64,000 nt of DNA from VRUE01 sp963697805 (lineage in GTDB: Bacteria; Actinomycetota; Thermoleophilia; Solirubrobacterales; 70-9), in assembly GCA_963697805.1 (NCBI GenBank), contig CAVOPB010000001.1, positions 673,191 through 737,190 on the forward strand, given 5' to 3'. Of the stretch, positions 42,010 to 50,961 are shown piece after piece. Under the pieces are notes generated by a model. That model worked only from the letters and a program-made list of their open reading frames with translations, was not told the DNA's origin and did no database searches. A program made the position numbers and the translations under genes. Within the stretch, counting starts at the first letter, position 1. Each line of letters starts with the position of its first letter.

Positions 42010-42525
42010 GTGAGCGCCCGCGCCCTGATCGCCTTCCTCGCCGTGCTGGCCGTGATCGGCCTGCTCGGATTCGGGCTGTTGAGCAAGGGCGAGGCGAAGA
42101 TCGCGATCGGCGATCCCGTCCCCGACAAGGTGCTGCCGAACCTCGAGGGTGGCGGTACGGGCTCGATCGCCGACTACCGGGGCCGCTGGGTGCTGGTCAA
42201 CCTCTGGGCGTCATGGTGCGGCCCCTGCCGGGCCGAGGCCCCTGAGCTCGAGAGCTACTCGCAGCACCACCCCGGGATGACCGTGCTCGGGATCAACGTC
42301 CAGGACAACAGCGAGGACGCCGTCAAGTTCGCCCGCGAGCACAGGCTGACCTACCCCCAGCTGCGATCGGTCGGTGATGACCGCAGCGAAGCGTTCGGAT
42401 CTACCGGGGTCCCCGAGAACTTCCTCGTCAACCCCTCTGGTCACCTGGCGCTGATCTGGCGCGGCGTCGTCGACGAAGACTTCCTCGAAGAAAGGGTCAC
42501 GCCGCTGATCGGAGGAGCCGGGTGA
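42010..42525 (+). CDS. TlpA/CcmG-type thioredoxin
   Basis: 171 residues from GTG 42010. Membrane anchor (about 5-25), then a thioredoxin fold with active site WASWCGPC and cis-Pro in GVPENFLV. Reduces apocytochrome c cysteines outside the cell membrane. Overlaps ccmH by 4 bases, confirming a maturation role. Confidence 0.92.
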   Translation: MSARALIAFLAVLAVIGLLGFGLLSKGEAKIAIGDPVPDKVLPNLEGGGTGSIADYRGRWVLVNLWASWCGPCRAEAPELESYSQHHPGMTVLGINVQDNSEDAVKFAREHRLTYPQLRSVGDDRSEAFGSTGVPENFLVNPSGHLALIWRGVVDEDFLEERVTPLIGGAG

Positions 42526-42983
42526 GGCGCGCGCTCGTGCTGGCCGCGATGGCGCTGCTCGTCAGTACCGTCCCGGCGCTGGCGGCGACGCCGCAGACCG
42601 AACTCCCCGACATCGAAGACGAGGTGATGTGCCCGATCTGCGGAACCCTGCTCGAGCTCGCCCAGTCCCCGCAGGCCGAACGCGAGCGGGCCTACATCTC
42701 CGGCCTTATCGCCGAAGGGCGGACGAAGGCCGAAATCAAGGACGAACTGGTCGCCCAGTACGGGGACAGGGTCCTGGCGCTGCCCGAGGGCAGCGGATTC
42801 GACCTCTCCGCCTACCTGGTGCCGGCGATCGCCTTCCTTGCGGCGGCGATCGCCCTCGGGATCAGCATCTGGCGCTGGCGAGGACGCTCCCGGCCCCCGG
42901 GCGGCGGCGAGAACGCCCCCGACGCGCCCAGCGGCGAGGAGGCCGAGCGGCTCGAGGCCGACCTCGCCCGCTACGACCTCTAG
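42522..42983 (+). CDS. ccmH: Cytochrome c maturation protein CcmH/CycL
   Basis: 153 residues from GTG 42522 (overlaps the thioredoxin stop). Signal/anchor at the N-terminus, the CcmH redox motif MCPICG, helical bundle (QAERERAYISGLIAEGRTKAEIKDELVAQYG), then a membrane helix (about 94-115) and a short acidic tail. It works with the thioredoxin on apocytochrome c thiols. ccmE and ccmF are 7 kb away; ccmABC are not in the window. Confidence 0.93.
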   Translation: MRRALVLAAMALLVSTVPALAATPQTELPDIEDEVMCPICGTLLELAQSPQAERERAYISGLIAEGRTKAEIKDELVAQYGDRVLALPEGSGFDLSAYLVPAIAFLAAAIALGISIWRWRGRSRPPGGGENAPDAPSGEEAERLEADLARYDL

Positions 42984-43030
42984 GCCGAACTGGCTCCAAG
43001 TTCTCCCGACAACTTTCCGCGACCTACCGC

Positions 43031-43139
43031 GCGGTTCCTTATTCACGCCGTGGGTCCAAAAGGAACCACGGGCACGCGGCAGGGTTGGCAGATCAGCGGT
43101 GTGGTTCCTTCTTCACGCCATGGGTCCAAAAGGAACCAC
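43031..43139. repeat. Two direct 40-bp copies of a hairpin-forming repeat
   Basis: Copies at 43031-43070 and 43101-43139 share most bases; each has GGTTCCTT pairing with AAGGAACC around a 19-base loop that reads TTCACGCC(G/A)TGGGTCCA. The second copy has perfect 10-bp arms (GTGGTTCCTT / AAGGAACCAC). The period is 70 bases. The repeat lies between convergent genes. Confidence 0.8.
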
Positions 43140-43210
43140 GGGGCGGCGTCGAACCCCAAACCGAACGGGTCGGGCCAACGCCGGGGGTGGCGCGTCTTGG
43201 AGTTCGTGCT

Positions 43211-43846
43211 CTAGGAGATCGCCTCGACGACGCCGTTGACAGCGCCTCGCAGGCGACGCGGGACGCCCGAGGGCGTGCAGCAGGCGAGAACCCTGTCCGC
43301 CCGCAAGGCCGCCGCCTCGAGGGAGCCCTCGTCCTCGATCGCGGGCCCGTCGAGGACGACGACGTCGTAGGCGGCGCGAAGTTTTTCGATCGCGTGGCGA
43401 TAGTCCTCGGAGGCGAACAGGACGGGCCCGAGCCCGGTCGCGCGGCCGGCGACGACGCAGACCAGCGGCGCCGCCGCGAGCGTCGACCCCGGGCCGGCGA
43501 GGATCGCCGCCTGGAGGACCTCCGGCGCCTCGGCCTCGTGCGCGAGGTACTCGCCGAATCCGGGCGCGGGGTCGAGCTCGAGCCTCGAAGCGAGACCGGG
43601 GTCGGCGAGCTCGCACTCGACCAGCGCGGCCCTGCGCCCGGCGGCCACAGCGGCAGCGGCGAGGCCGACCGCCAGCTCGGACCTCTGCTCGTCCCCCGTC
43701 ACCAGCACGACCCCGGGGCCGATCTGCGACCACAGCTCCAGCATCGCGTCGAGGCTCTCACGATCGAGCGTCCCGGGCCTTCCGTCCTCGCCCCCGCGCA
43801 GCGGTACCCGGGCCAGAAGCGGCGGCCTGGGGGCGCGCCCGAGCAT
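43211..43846 (-). CDS. ParA/BY-kinase-like protein with degenerate P loop
   Basis: 211 residues. The fold follows the CpsD/ParA ATPase family (GVVLVTGDEQRSELAVGLAAA, ECELADPGLASRL, YDVVVLDGPAIED), but the Walker A lysine-serine is replaced (VTGDEQRSEL), so nucleotide binding is doubtful. It overlaps argS by 1 base and is translated after it. Function unknown. Confidence 0.7.
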   Translation of the reverse strand: MLGRAPRPPLLARVPLRGGEDGRPGTLDRESLDAMLELWSQIGPGVVLVTGDEQRSELAVGLAAAAVAAGRRAALVECELADPGLASRLELDPAPGFGEYLAHEAEAPEVLQAAILAGPGSTLAAAPLVCVVAGRATGLGPVLFASEDYRHAIEKLRAAYDVVVLDGPAIEDEGSLEAAALRADRVLACCTPSGVPRRLRGAVNGVVEAIS

Positions 43847-45501
43847 CACATCCGCTCGGGTGCGGAGATGCCGAGCAGCCCGAGCGAGCTGGCGATCGTC
43901 CGCATCGTCAGCAGGCACAGCGCCAGCCGCGCGGGCTCGACCCCCTCCCCCTCCGCTCCGACCACCTGGCAGTCACGGTAGAAGGCATGGAAGTCCGCCG
44001 CGACCGCGGTCGAGTAGGTGCAGATCCGGTGCGGTGCGCGGCGCTCAGCCGCCTCGCGGACCTCGTCGGGGAATTCCAGCAGCCGCTTGATCAACGCCTT
44101 CTCGGCGGGCTCGAGGGCAACCGCCGGCACGACGTCGGCGGAGGCATCGGGCGGCGCCGCGCCCTCGTCCTCGGCCTTGCGGAGGATGCTCGCGATCCGG
44201 GCGTGGGCGTACTGGACGTAGTAGACGGGGTTGTCGCTCGACTCGCGCCGGGCGAGCTCGACGTCGAGGTCGACCGTGGTGTCGTGGCTGCGCCAGAGCA
44301 TGAACCAGCGCGTCGCGTCGACCCCGATCTCGTCGACCAGTTCCTCGAGCGTGACGAACTCGCCGCTGCGCTTCGACATCTGAGCCCGCTCGCCGCCTTC
44401 GACGAGGTGGACGAGCTGCATGATCAGCGGCTCGAGCGCGTCGGGGTCGTGCCCGAGCGCGGCGATCACCGCCTTCAGCCGCGGCGCGTACCCGTGGTGG
44501 TCGGCGCCGAGCACGTCGATCAGCAGCTCGAACCCACGCTCGAGCTTGTCCCAGTGGTAGGCGACGTCGGCAGCGAGATAGGTCGGCTCGCCGTCGGCGC
44601 GGATCAGGACCCGGTCCTTGTCGTCGCCGAAGTCGGTGCTGCGCATCCAGAGGGCGCCGTTGCTCCGGTAGCTGTGGCCCTCCTTCTCGAGCTGGGCCAG
44701 CGCCGCCTCGACCTCGCCGCTCGCGTAGAGGTCGCGCTCGGAGAACCAGGTGTCGAAGCTGACGCCGAACCGATCGAGCGTCGTCTCCACTTCCTCGAGG
44801 GTCAGCGCGACCGCGCGGCGGCCGAGCGCCTCGGTGTCACCCGGATCGATTCCCTCCTCCTGCAGGCGTGCCGCGAGATGCTCGATGTGAGCGCCGGTGT
44901 AGCCGTCCTCGGGGGGATCGGTCCCGCCGATCTGGGCGGCCAGCGAGGCAGCGAAGCGCCCGACCTGGCCACCGCCGTCATTGACGTAGTACTCGCGCTC
45001 AACGTCGTGGCCGACCGCCTCGAGGAGGCGGGCGAGGGAGTCGCCGTAGGCGGCATTGCGACCGCCGCCGACGTGGAGCGGCCCGGTCGGATTGGCGGAG
45101 ACGAACTCGACGAGTACGCGCTGGGGCGAGGTGGTCGGAGCCGGCCCGAGGCTCTCGCCGGCCTCGCCGAGCTGCGCCAGAGCACGCCGGTACCAGGCGT
45201 CGGAGAGGAAGAGATTGACGAACCCGGGGCCGGCCACCTCGACCCGGTCGACGCTGCCGCTGGCGGCCAGATCGCGCTCGAGCTCGGCGCAGATCCGAGC
45301 GGCAACGTCACGCGGCGCTTCGCCGAGCGGGGCGGCGAGCAGCATCGCCGCATTCGAGCTGTAGTCGCCCAACTCGGGCTTCGGGGGCCGGTCGAGGGAG
45401 GGCTCCTGGCCGGTCGCCTCACCATCGCGCAGGGAGCGCGCCGCCTGGTTCACTGCTGAGCGCAGCTCTGCGATCGAGTCGGTCACGGTCACCATCATCA
45501 T
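43846..45501 (-). CDS. argS: Arginyl-tRNA synthetase
   Basis: 551 residues, class Ia synthetase. N-terminal Add-1 domain, HIGH-like motif in NPTGPLHVGGGRNAAYG, KMSKS-like QMSKRSG, and the C-terminal anticodon-binding helical domain. Shorter insertions than E. coli ArgS. Three ATGs in a row at the start (45501, 45498, 45495). Confidence 0.96.
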   Translation of the reverse strand: MMMVTVTDSIAELRSAVNQAARSLRDGEATGQEPSLDRPPKPELGDYSSNAAMLLAAPLGEAPRDVAARICAELERDLAASGSVDRVEVAGPGFVNLFLSDAWYRRALAQLGEAGESLGPAPTTSPQRVLVEFVSANPTGPLHVGGGRNAAYGDSLARLLEAVGHDVEREYYVNDGGGQVGRFAASLAAQIGGTDPPEDGYTGAHIEHLAARLQEEGIDPGDTEALGRRAVALTLEEVETTLDRFGVSFDTWFSERDLYASGEVEAALAQLEKEGHSYRSNGALWMRSTDFGDDKDRVLIRADGEPTYLAADVAYHWDKLERGFELLIDVLGADHHGYAPRLKAVIAALGHDPDALEPLIMQLVHLVEGGERAQMSKRSGEFVTLEELVDEIGVDATRWFMLWRSHDTTVDLDVELARRESSDNPVYYVQYAHARIASILRKAEDEGAAPPDASADVVPAVALEPAEKALIKRLLEFPDEVREAAERRAPHRICTYSTAVAADFHAFYRDCQVVGAEGEGVEPARLALCLLTMRTIASSLGLLGISAPERM

Positions 45502-45539
45502 CGTATGAGCCAGGGTAGGGGCCGAGTACCCTGGCCCCC

Positions 45540-46277
45540 GTGCGCGTCGCGGTGATCGCCGACATACATTCCAACCTGGCCGCGCTCGAGGGCTGCCTGG
45601 ACTCGATCGCCGACGCGGAGATCGAGGAGATCTGGTGCCTCGGGGACATCGTCGGCTACGGCCCTGAGCCCGACGCCTGCACCAAGCTGATCCGCGAGCG
45701 GTGCTCGCTGTGCCTGGCGGGCAACCACGACCTGGCGGTGCTCGGCGCTCTCGACATCGAGTCGTTTTCGGAGACCGCGGCGACGGCCGTCACCTGGACC
45801 CAGGGAGTGATCGGCGCCGAGACGCTGGAATACCTGCGCGGGCTGGAGCCCGCGGGGGAGCGCAACGGCATCGACCTCTACCACGCGTCTCCGCGCGACC
45901 CGATCTGGGAGTACGTGCTCACCGGCGAGCAGGCCGATGCCTGCCTCGACGCGCAGTCGGAGCGGATCTGCACCATCGGCCACTCGCACGTCGCCCTCTT
46001 CTTCACCCGTCACGACGGGGCCCGCGGCCACGTCCGCGGTGCCCAGGCAAGCGCCGGGACTCTGCTCGACATCAAAGAGAGCAGATGGCTGCTCAATCCC
46101 GGCAGCGTCGGCCAGCCGCGAGACGGCGATCCGCGGGCTGCCTGGCTCGCGCTCGACACCGAGGCCCACACCGCCCTCTTCCACCGCGTCGACTACGACA
46201 TCGAGCGCACCGCGGCTTCGATCGCCGCCGCCGACCTGCCGAAACCCCTCGCCGATCGCCTCTTCCTTGGTCATTGA
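45540..46277 (+). CDS. Metallophosphoesterase
   Basis: 245 residues. Calcineurin-like fold with all metal motifs: D-x-H (ADIHSN), GD..VG (LGDIVGYG), GNHD (AGNHD), GHSH (IGHSHV) and the final H. Of the YfcE/MJ0936 phosphodiesterase type. Starts at GTG; divergent from argS. Confidence 0.94.
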   Translation: MRVAVIADIHSNLAALEGCLDSIADAEIEEIWCLGDIVGYGPEPDACTKLIRERCSLCLAGNHDLAVLGALDIESFSETAATAVTWTQGVIGAETLEYLRGLEPAGERNGIDLYHASPRDPIWEYVLTGEQADACLDAQSERICTIGHSHVALFFTRHDGARGHVRGAQASAGTLLDIKESRWLLNPGSVGQPRDGDPRAAWLALDTEAHTALFHRVDYDIERTAASIAAADLPKPLADRLFLGH

Positions 46278-46331
46278 CGCCCAGATGCAGGCGTTTTGCT
46301 CCATGACCCGTTCTCTAGACTCGCCGGGGTA

Positions 46332-46901
46332 GTGACTCTGCTGGCCAAAACGAAGATCGTCGCCTCGCTCGGCGCCCTTGCGGTGGCGTCCCTCTCTGCC
46401 TGCGGAGGCGAAGACGCGAAGCTGCTCCCCGGGGACACGGCGCGGGAGATCACCGCGAACCTCGACTCGGTCAAGCAGCTCTCCGACGAAGGGGACTGCG
46501 TCGGCGCCGAAAGCGCCGCCGCGCAGGTCGGCGAACAGATCGAAACCCTGGAAGGCGTCGACCACAAGCTGAAGGAGGCGCTCCACGATGGCGCCGAACG
46601 ACTGAGTGAAGTCGTCGACGAATGCGAAGAGGAAAGCGAAGCCGTCGCCCCGGCCGTGATCCCACCTCCCGAAGAAGATGAAGAAGCGGCCGACGAAGCG
46701 ACTGCCAAGAAGGAAGAAAAGGAACAGGAAAAGGCCGCCAAGCAGCAGGAAAAGGAAGAACGCAAGGAAGAAAAGGGGCCGCCCGTTACGCCGCCCGGGG
46801 GAGAACCGAAACCGCCGGCCGAAACGCCGCCGTCAAACGAACCCCCATCCGGTGGGGTCGAACCCGCGAGCCCGGTCGAAAACGAACAGGGTGAACGGTG
46901 A
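46332..46901 (+). CDS. Lipoprotein with acidic coiled tail
   Basis: 189 residues from GTG 46332. Lipobox LSAC (C24) directs lipidation. The first half is a helical domain with two conserved cysteines (DCVGAESAAAQ, DECEEE); the second half is an unbroken E/K-rich stretch followed by a Pro-rich C-terminus. Glu is coded almost only by GAA, against GAG in neighbours. It overlaps the kinase gene by 4 bases and so may be its partner or an external sensor. Confidence 0.8.
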   Translation: MTLLAKTKIVASLGALAVASLSACGGEDAKLLPGDTAREITANLDSVKQLSDEGDCVGAESAAAQVGEQIETLEGVDHKLKEALHDGAERLSEVVDECEEESEAVAPAVIPPPEEDEEAADEATAKKEEKEQEKAAKQQEKEERKEEKGPPVTPPGGEPKPPAETPPSNEPPSGGVEPASPVENEQGER

Positions 46902-48109
46902 TGGAGTCCGGGCTCCTATCCGGGCGCTACGAGATCGACGGGCGCCTCGGCTCGGGCGGGATGTCGACCGTCCACCGGGCCACCGATCGCATCCTCGAGC
47001 GCACGGTCGCGGTCAAGATCCTGGCCGAGCATCTCTCCGACGACGAGCGGTTCGTCGCCCGCTTCCGGCGCGAGGCGCTGGCGGTGGCGAAACTGATCCA
47101 CCCCAACATCGTCCAGGTCTACGACACCGGGATCGACCAGGGTCGCCACTACATCGTCATGGAGTTCGTCGAGGGGCGCTCGGGAGCCCAGATCCTGCAG
47201 AGCCAGGGACCGCTCGAGCCGAGGTTCGCGGCGGAGATCGGGATCCAGTCCTGCGCCGGCCTCGACTACGCGCACCGTCGCGGGATCATCCATCGCGACG
47301 TCAAGCCGGGGAACCTGATGATCGTCGGCGGCCCGCTCGGCGGCGGCGAGATGACCGTGAAACTGACCGACTTCGGGATCGCCCGCGCGATCGAACAGAC
47401 GCGGATCACCCAGGTCGGCTCGGTGGTCGGCACCGCCGCCTATCTCTCCCCCGAGCAGGTGCGCGGCGAGGAGGCGACGCCGGCGACCGACGTCTACGCG
47501 CTCGGCGTCGTCATCTACCAGTTCCTGACCGGACGCCTTCCATACGAGGGCTCGACCCTGGCCGAGCTCGCCGTGCGGCAGCAGAACGAGAGCCCCCTGC
47601 CCCCCACCACCTACAACGACGAGGTCCCGGAGCCGCTGGGCGGGGCCGTGCTGCGGGCGCTGGAGGGCGACACGAGCCGGCGCTACGCGAGCGCCGACGA
47701 GTTCGCCGGCGGCCTGCGGCTGGGCCTCGAAGGGGAGGACGTGACCCTGCCGCTCGATGAGGGAGCGGCCGCGACCCGGGTCCTCGGCGGAGAGACGGCG
47801 ACGCGCCGACTCGACGAGACCGGCCGGACCGAGTTCAGGCCGGTCCCGGCGCCGCGCCCCCGCGAGGCGGCGCCCGCCCCGCCCGTGTCCCCGCCACCGC
47901 TGGGTCCCGCCAAGCGGAGCGCGTTCTCGCGCTTCGCCAGGTTCGTCCTGGCGCTCGTGGCGCTGGTCCTGATCGCGGCTGCCGTCGCGACCGCGGTGAT
48001 CCTGGCCACCGACCGCGCCAGCGGCGTCCACGCCACCGAAGTCGCCGGCGACACCGTCGACCGGGTGGTCGAAGAGTTCAAGGAACTGGTCGCGAAGAAC
48101 ACCGAATAG
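46898..48109 (+). CDS. PknB-type Ser/Thr protein kinase
   Basis: 403 residues. Kinase domain with Gly loop (LGSGGMSTV), Lys40 (VAVKIL), catalytic D134 (HRDVKPGN), DFG (TDFGIAR) and activation loop with VGTAAYLSPEQ. A Pro-rich linker, a single membrane helix (about 345-367) and a short extracellular tail without PASTA repeats follow. Start GTG 46898 or ATG 46901. It is coupled to the lipoprotein gene. Confidence 0.93.
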   Translation: MMESGLLSGRYEIDGRLGSGGMSTVHRATDRILERTVAVKILAEHLSDDERFVARFRREALAVAKLIHPNIVQVYDTGIDQGRHYIVMEFVEGRSGAQILQSQGPLEPRFAAEIGIQSCAGLDYAHRRGIIHRDVKPGNLMIVGGPLGGGEMTVKLTDFGIARAIEQTRITQVGSVVGTAAYLSPEQVRGEEATPATDVYALGVVIYQFLTGRLPYEGSTLAELAVRQQNESPLPPTTYNDEVPEPLGGAVLRALEGDTSRRYASADEFAGGLRLGLEGEDVTLPLDEGAAATRVLGGETATRRLDETGRTEFRPVPAPRPREAAPAPPVSPPPLGPAKRSAFSRFARFVLALVALVLIAAAVATAVILATDRASGVHATEVAGDTVDRVVEEFKELVAKNTE

Positions 48110-48111
48110 GG

Positions 48112-48197
48112 CGCGCGGGTCCTGTCATGTGGATGGGGGTGCCGTCCTTGCCTCGCATGGCTGCGGAGGCACCCCCACGCCACATGCCACCCGCGCG
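48112..48197. terminator. Long three-tier hairpin between convergent genes
   Basis: CGCGCGGGT/ACCCGCGCG (48112-48120/48189-48197), CATGTGG/CCACATG (48126-48132/48180-48186) and GGGGTGCC/GGCACCCC (48136-48143/48168-48175) nest around a 24-base loop. It can form on either strand and lies between the kinase and tgt. A bidirectional terminator is the simplest reading; a structured RNA is also possible. Confidence 0.65.
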
Positions 48198-48235
48198 TGC
48201 CGCCTAAGCGAGCTCCGGAGGAATGCCCAACCCCC

Positions 48236-49444
48236 TCAGTCGGTCGCTGAATACGGTGATCCTCCGGACATGATGCGGGCTCGGTACTCGGAGTAGGTGG
48301 TGGATTCGATGGCCTTGCGGGCGTTGGCCATCAGGTGGTGCAGGAAGGTGAGGTTGTGGAGGCAGAGGAGGCGGACGGCGGTCAGCTCCTCGGCCCGCGA
48401 GAGGTAGGAGATGTAGTCGCGGTCGTGGCGGGTGCAGGCGTCGCAGGGGCAGCCGTCGACCAGCGGCTCCCTGCTCCCCTCCCAACCCGATTTGCGGAGG
48501 TCGAGGCGGAAGCGCTCGTCGGGATCGGGGACGAGGGCCGTGCCGTGGCGTGCGAGGCGGGTCGGGATTGCGCAATCGAAGACATCGAGGCCAAGGGCGA
48601 CCCCGGCGAGGAGGTCGTCGACGTCGCCGATCCCGAGCAGGTGCTTGGGAGCCTCGGCCGGCAGCAGCGGCGCGGTCAGCTCGAGAACGCCCCGCATCTC
48701 CTCCTTGTCGCGCCCGAGGGTGCCGCCGATCGCGACCCCGTCGACCGCCGAGTCCGACACCGCCTGGGCCGATTCCCGGCGCAGGTCCTCGTGGACGCCG
48801 CCCTGGACGATCCCGAACACCGCCTGGCGGTCGGGACCGTCGCGTTCGTGCCACGCGAGGCAGCGTGCGAGCCAGCGATGCGTCCGCTCCATCGAGCGTG
48901 CCGTGTACTCGGGGTCGGCGTGGTAGGGCGTGCACTCGTCGAAGACGAGCGCGATGTCGGAGCCGAGCTTGGCCTGGACCTCCATCGAGACCTCGGGGGA
49001 GATGAACAGAGAGGACCCGTCCCGATAGGAGCGGAAGGCGACGCCGTCCTCGTCGATCCTGACCACGGAGCCATGCCCGCCGCCCGGCCGGCCGCTGCCC
49101 TTGACCTCGTCGGCGACCCCGCCGTGGGCCAGCGAGAAGACCTGAAAGCCACCGGAGTCGGTGATCAGCGCCCGCTCCCAGCCCATGAAGCCGTGGAGGC
49201 CGCTGGCGGCGGCGATCCGGTCGGGGCCCGGCGAGACGAACAGGTGGTAGGTGTTGCCGAGGATCAGCTGGTAGCCGATCCCGGCGACCTCGTGGCCGTC
49301 CAGCGAGCGGACGGTCCCCTTGGTGGCGAGGGGGATGAACGCCGGCGTCTCAACCGGGCCGTGGGCGGTCTGCAGCACCCCCGCCCGGGCGGCGCCGTCA
49401 CGGGCCCCGATCTCGAAGCTCAGCCGCTTCGGCTCAAGCCTCAT
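48236..49444 (-). CDS. tgt: tRNA-guanine transglycosylase
   Basis: 402 residues. Swaps guanine 34 for preQ1 in tRNAs with GUN anticodons. Active-site ITDSGGFQV, the second Asp in FDCAIPTRLARHG, and the zinc site CPCDACTRHDRDYISYL near residue 335-360 are visible. The gene overlaps the gpmI stop by 11 bases, as the last gene of the glycolytic run. Queuosine genes are rare in many actinobacteria, so its presence is noted. Confidence 0.95.
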   Translation of the reverse strand: MRLEPKRLSFEIGARDGAARAGVLQTAHGPVETPAFIPLATKGTVRSLDGHEVAGIGYQLILGNTYHLFVSPGPDRIAAASGLHGFMGWERALITDSGGFQVFSLAHGGVADEVKGSGRPGGGHGSVVRIDEDGVAFRSYRDGSSLFISPEVSMEVQAKLGSDIALVFDECTPYHADPEYTARSMERTHRWLARCLAWHERDGPDRQAVFGIVQGGVHEDLRRESAQAVSDSAVDGVAIGGTLGRDKEEMRGVLELTAPLLPAEAPKHLLGIGDVDDLLAGVALGLDVFDCAIPTRLARHGTALVPDPDERFRLDLRKSGWEGSREPLVDGCPCDACTRHDRDYISYLSRAEELTAVRLLCLHNLTFLHHLMANARKAIESTTYSEYRARIMSGGSPYSATD

Positions 49445-50960
49445 CGAGCAGCGAGCGCCCGCTCATCGCCTCCGGCTGCGGTATCCCGAGCAGCTCCAGG
49501 GCGGTCGGGGCGACGTCGGCGAGGACCCCACCCGAGCGCAGCGAGAGACCGCCCTCGGTGACGATCAAGGGGACCGGGTTCAGCGAGTGGGCGGTGTTGG
49601 GCGAGCCGTCCGGCTCGAGCATGTGGTCGCAGTTGCCGTGGTCGGCGGTGATGATGCAGGCACCGCCGCTGTCGGTGACGGCGGCTATGACGTCGCCGAG
49701 GCAGGCGTCGACGGCCTCGAGCGCGGCGATGGCGGCCGGGATCACGCCGGTGTGGCCGACCATGTCGGGGTTGGCGAAGTTGATGATCCCGAAGCCATAC
49801 TCACCGCTCGACCAGCCCTCGACGAACGCGGCGGCGGCGGCGCGGGCGCTCATCTCCGGCTTGCGGTCGTAGGTCGGGACGTCGCGCGCGGACTCGACCA
49901 GGCAGCGCTCTTCCCCCTCCCACTCCTGCTCGCGGCCGCCGTTGAAGAAGTAGGTGACGTGGGCGTACTTCTCGGTCTCGGCGACGTGGAGCTGGCGCCG
50001 GCCGGCCTCGGCGATCACCTCCGCCAGGGTCGTCCGCGGACGCGCCTCGGGGAAGGCGACCGGATACGGCCAGCCCTTGCGGTACTCGGTCATCGTCGTC
50101 AGGTCTAGGACCGGGCCGCCGCTGCGCGAGAACTCCTCGAAGTCGGGCTCGGCCAGGGCCCTGGTCATCTGCCGGGCGCGGTCGGGGCGGAAGTTGAGGA
50201 AGATCGCGACATCGCCCGGCTCCGCCCCGTCGTAGTCGCCGATCACCGTCGGCTTAACGAACTCGTCGGTCTCGTCGCGCTCGTAGGAGGAGGAGATCGC
50301 CTCCGCCGCGCTCTCGGCGCCGAGGCCGCGACCGTGGACGATCGCGTCGTAGGCGAGCTTGGTCCGCTCCCAGCGGGTATCGCGGTCCATTGCGTAGTAA
50401 CGGCCGGAGACGGTCCCGACCCGGCCGGCCCGGTAGAGCCAGCGCTCGAGCTCCTCGACGTAGCCGGCCCCACCGTGCGGCAGGGTGTCGCGGCCGTCGG
50501 TGAAGGCGTGAAATATGACGTCGGGGACGCCCTCCTGGGTCGCCAGCTCGATCGCGGCCTCGATGTGCTCCCAGCCGGAGTGGACCCCGCCGTCGGAGAC
50601 GAGCCCGAGCAGGTGGAGCCGGCCGCGCGGGCCGCGGCGGGCGCGATCGCAGGCCGCTCGGAGCGCCTCGTTCTCGAAGAAGCTGCCGTCGGCGACCGCG
50701 TCGTCGATCCGGGCCAGGTCCTGCTTGACGACCGCGCCGGCGCCGAGGTTGAGATGACCGACCTCGGAGTTGCCCATCTGGCCGTCGGGAAGGCCGACGT
50801 CGCGTCCCTGGGCGGAGAGCTGGGTGTGGGGGTACTCGGCCCAGAGCCGGTCGAAGACCGGGGTCTCGGCGAGCGAGATCGCGTTCCCGGGCCCGGGCTC
50901 GGCGATGCCCCAGCCGTCGAGGATGACCAGCGCGACCGCGGGGACGGTGACCGCGGCCAA
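49434..50960 (-). CDS. gpmI: 2,3-bisphosphoglycerate-independent phosphoglycerate mutase
   Basis: 508 residues from TTG 50960, just after the tpiA stop with GGTAGG in front. Mn-dependent alkaline-phosphatase-like domain: VILDGWG, catalytic Ser in QMGNSEVGH, NFRPDRARQ, metal ligands in FANPDMVGHTG and TADHGNCD. Converts 3- to 2-phosphoglycerate. Operon with pgk, tpiA, gap upstream. Confidence 0.95.
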   Translation of the reverse strand: MAAVTVPAVALVILDGWGIAEPGPGNAISLAETPVFDRLWAEYPHTQLSAQGRDVGLPDGQMGNSEVGHLNLGAGAVVKQDLARIDDAVADGSFFENEALRAACDRARRGPRGRLHLLGLVSDGGVHSGWEHIEAAIELATQEGVPDVIFHAFTDGRDTLPHGGAGYVEELERWLYRAGRVGTVSGRYYAMDRDTRWERTKLAYDAIVHGRGLGAESAAEAISSSYERDETDEFVKPTVIGDYDGAEPGDVAIFLNFRPDRARQMTRALAEPDFEEFSRSGGPVLDLTTMTEYRKGWPYPVAFPEARPRTTLAEVIAEAGRRQLHVAETEKYAHVTYFFNGGREQEWEGEERCLVESARDVPTYDRKPEMSARAAAAAFVEGWSSGEYGFGIINFANPDMVGHTGVIPAAIAALEAVDACLGDVIAAVTDSGGACIITADHGNCDHMLEPDGSPNTAHSLNPVPLIVTEGGLSLRSGGVLADVAPTALELLGIPQPEAMSGRSLLDEA

Positions 50961-50961
50961 C

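Noticed and set aside
43031..43139. CRISPR array
   Set aside because: Only two repeat units, internally palindromic over the full unit, with no cas genes.
42984..43239. Small protein reading through the hairpin repeats
   Set aside because: The open frame consists only of translated repeat and spacer sequence and has no start signals.
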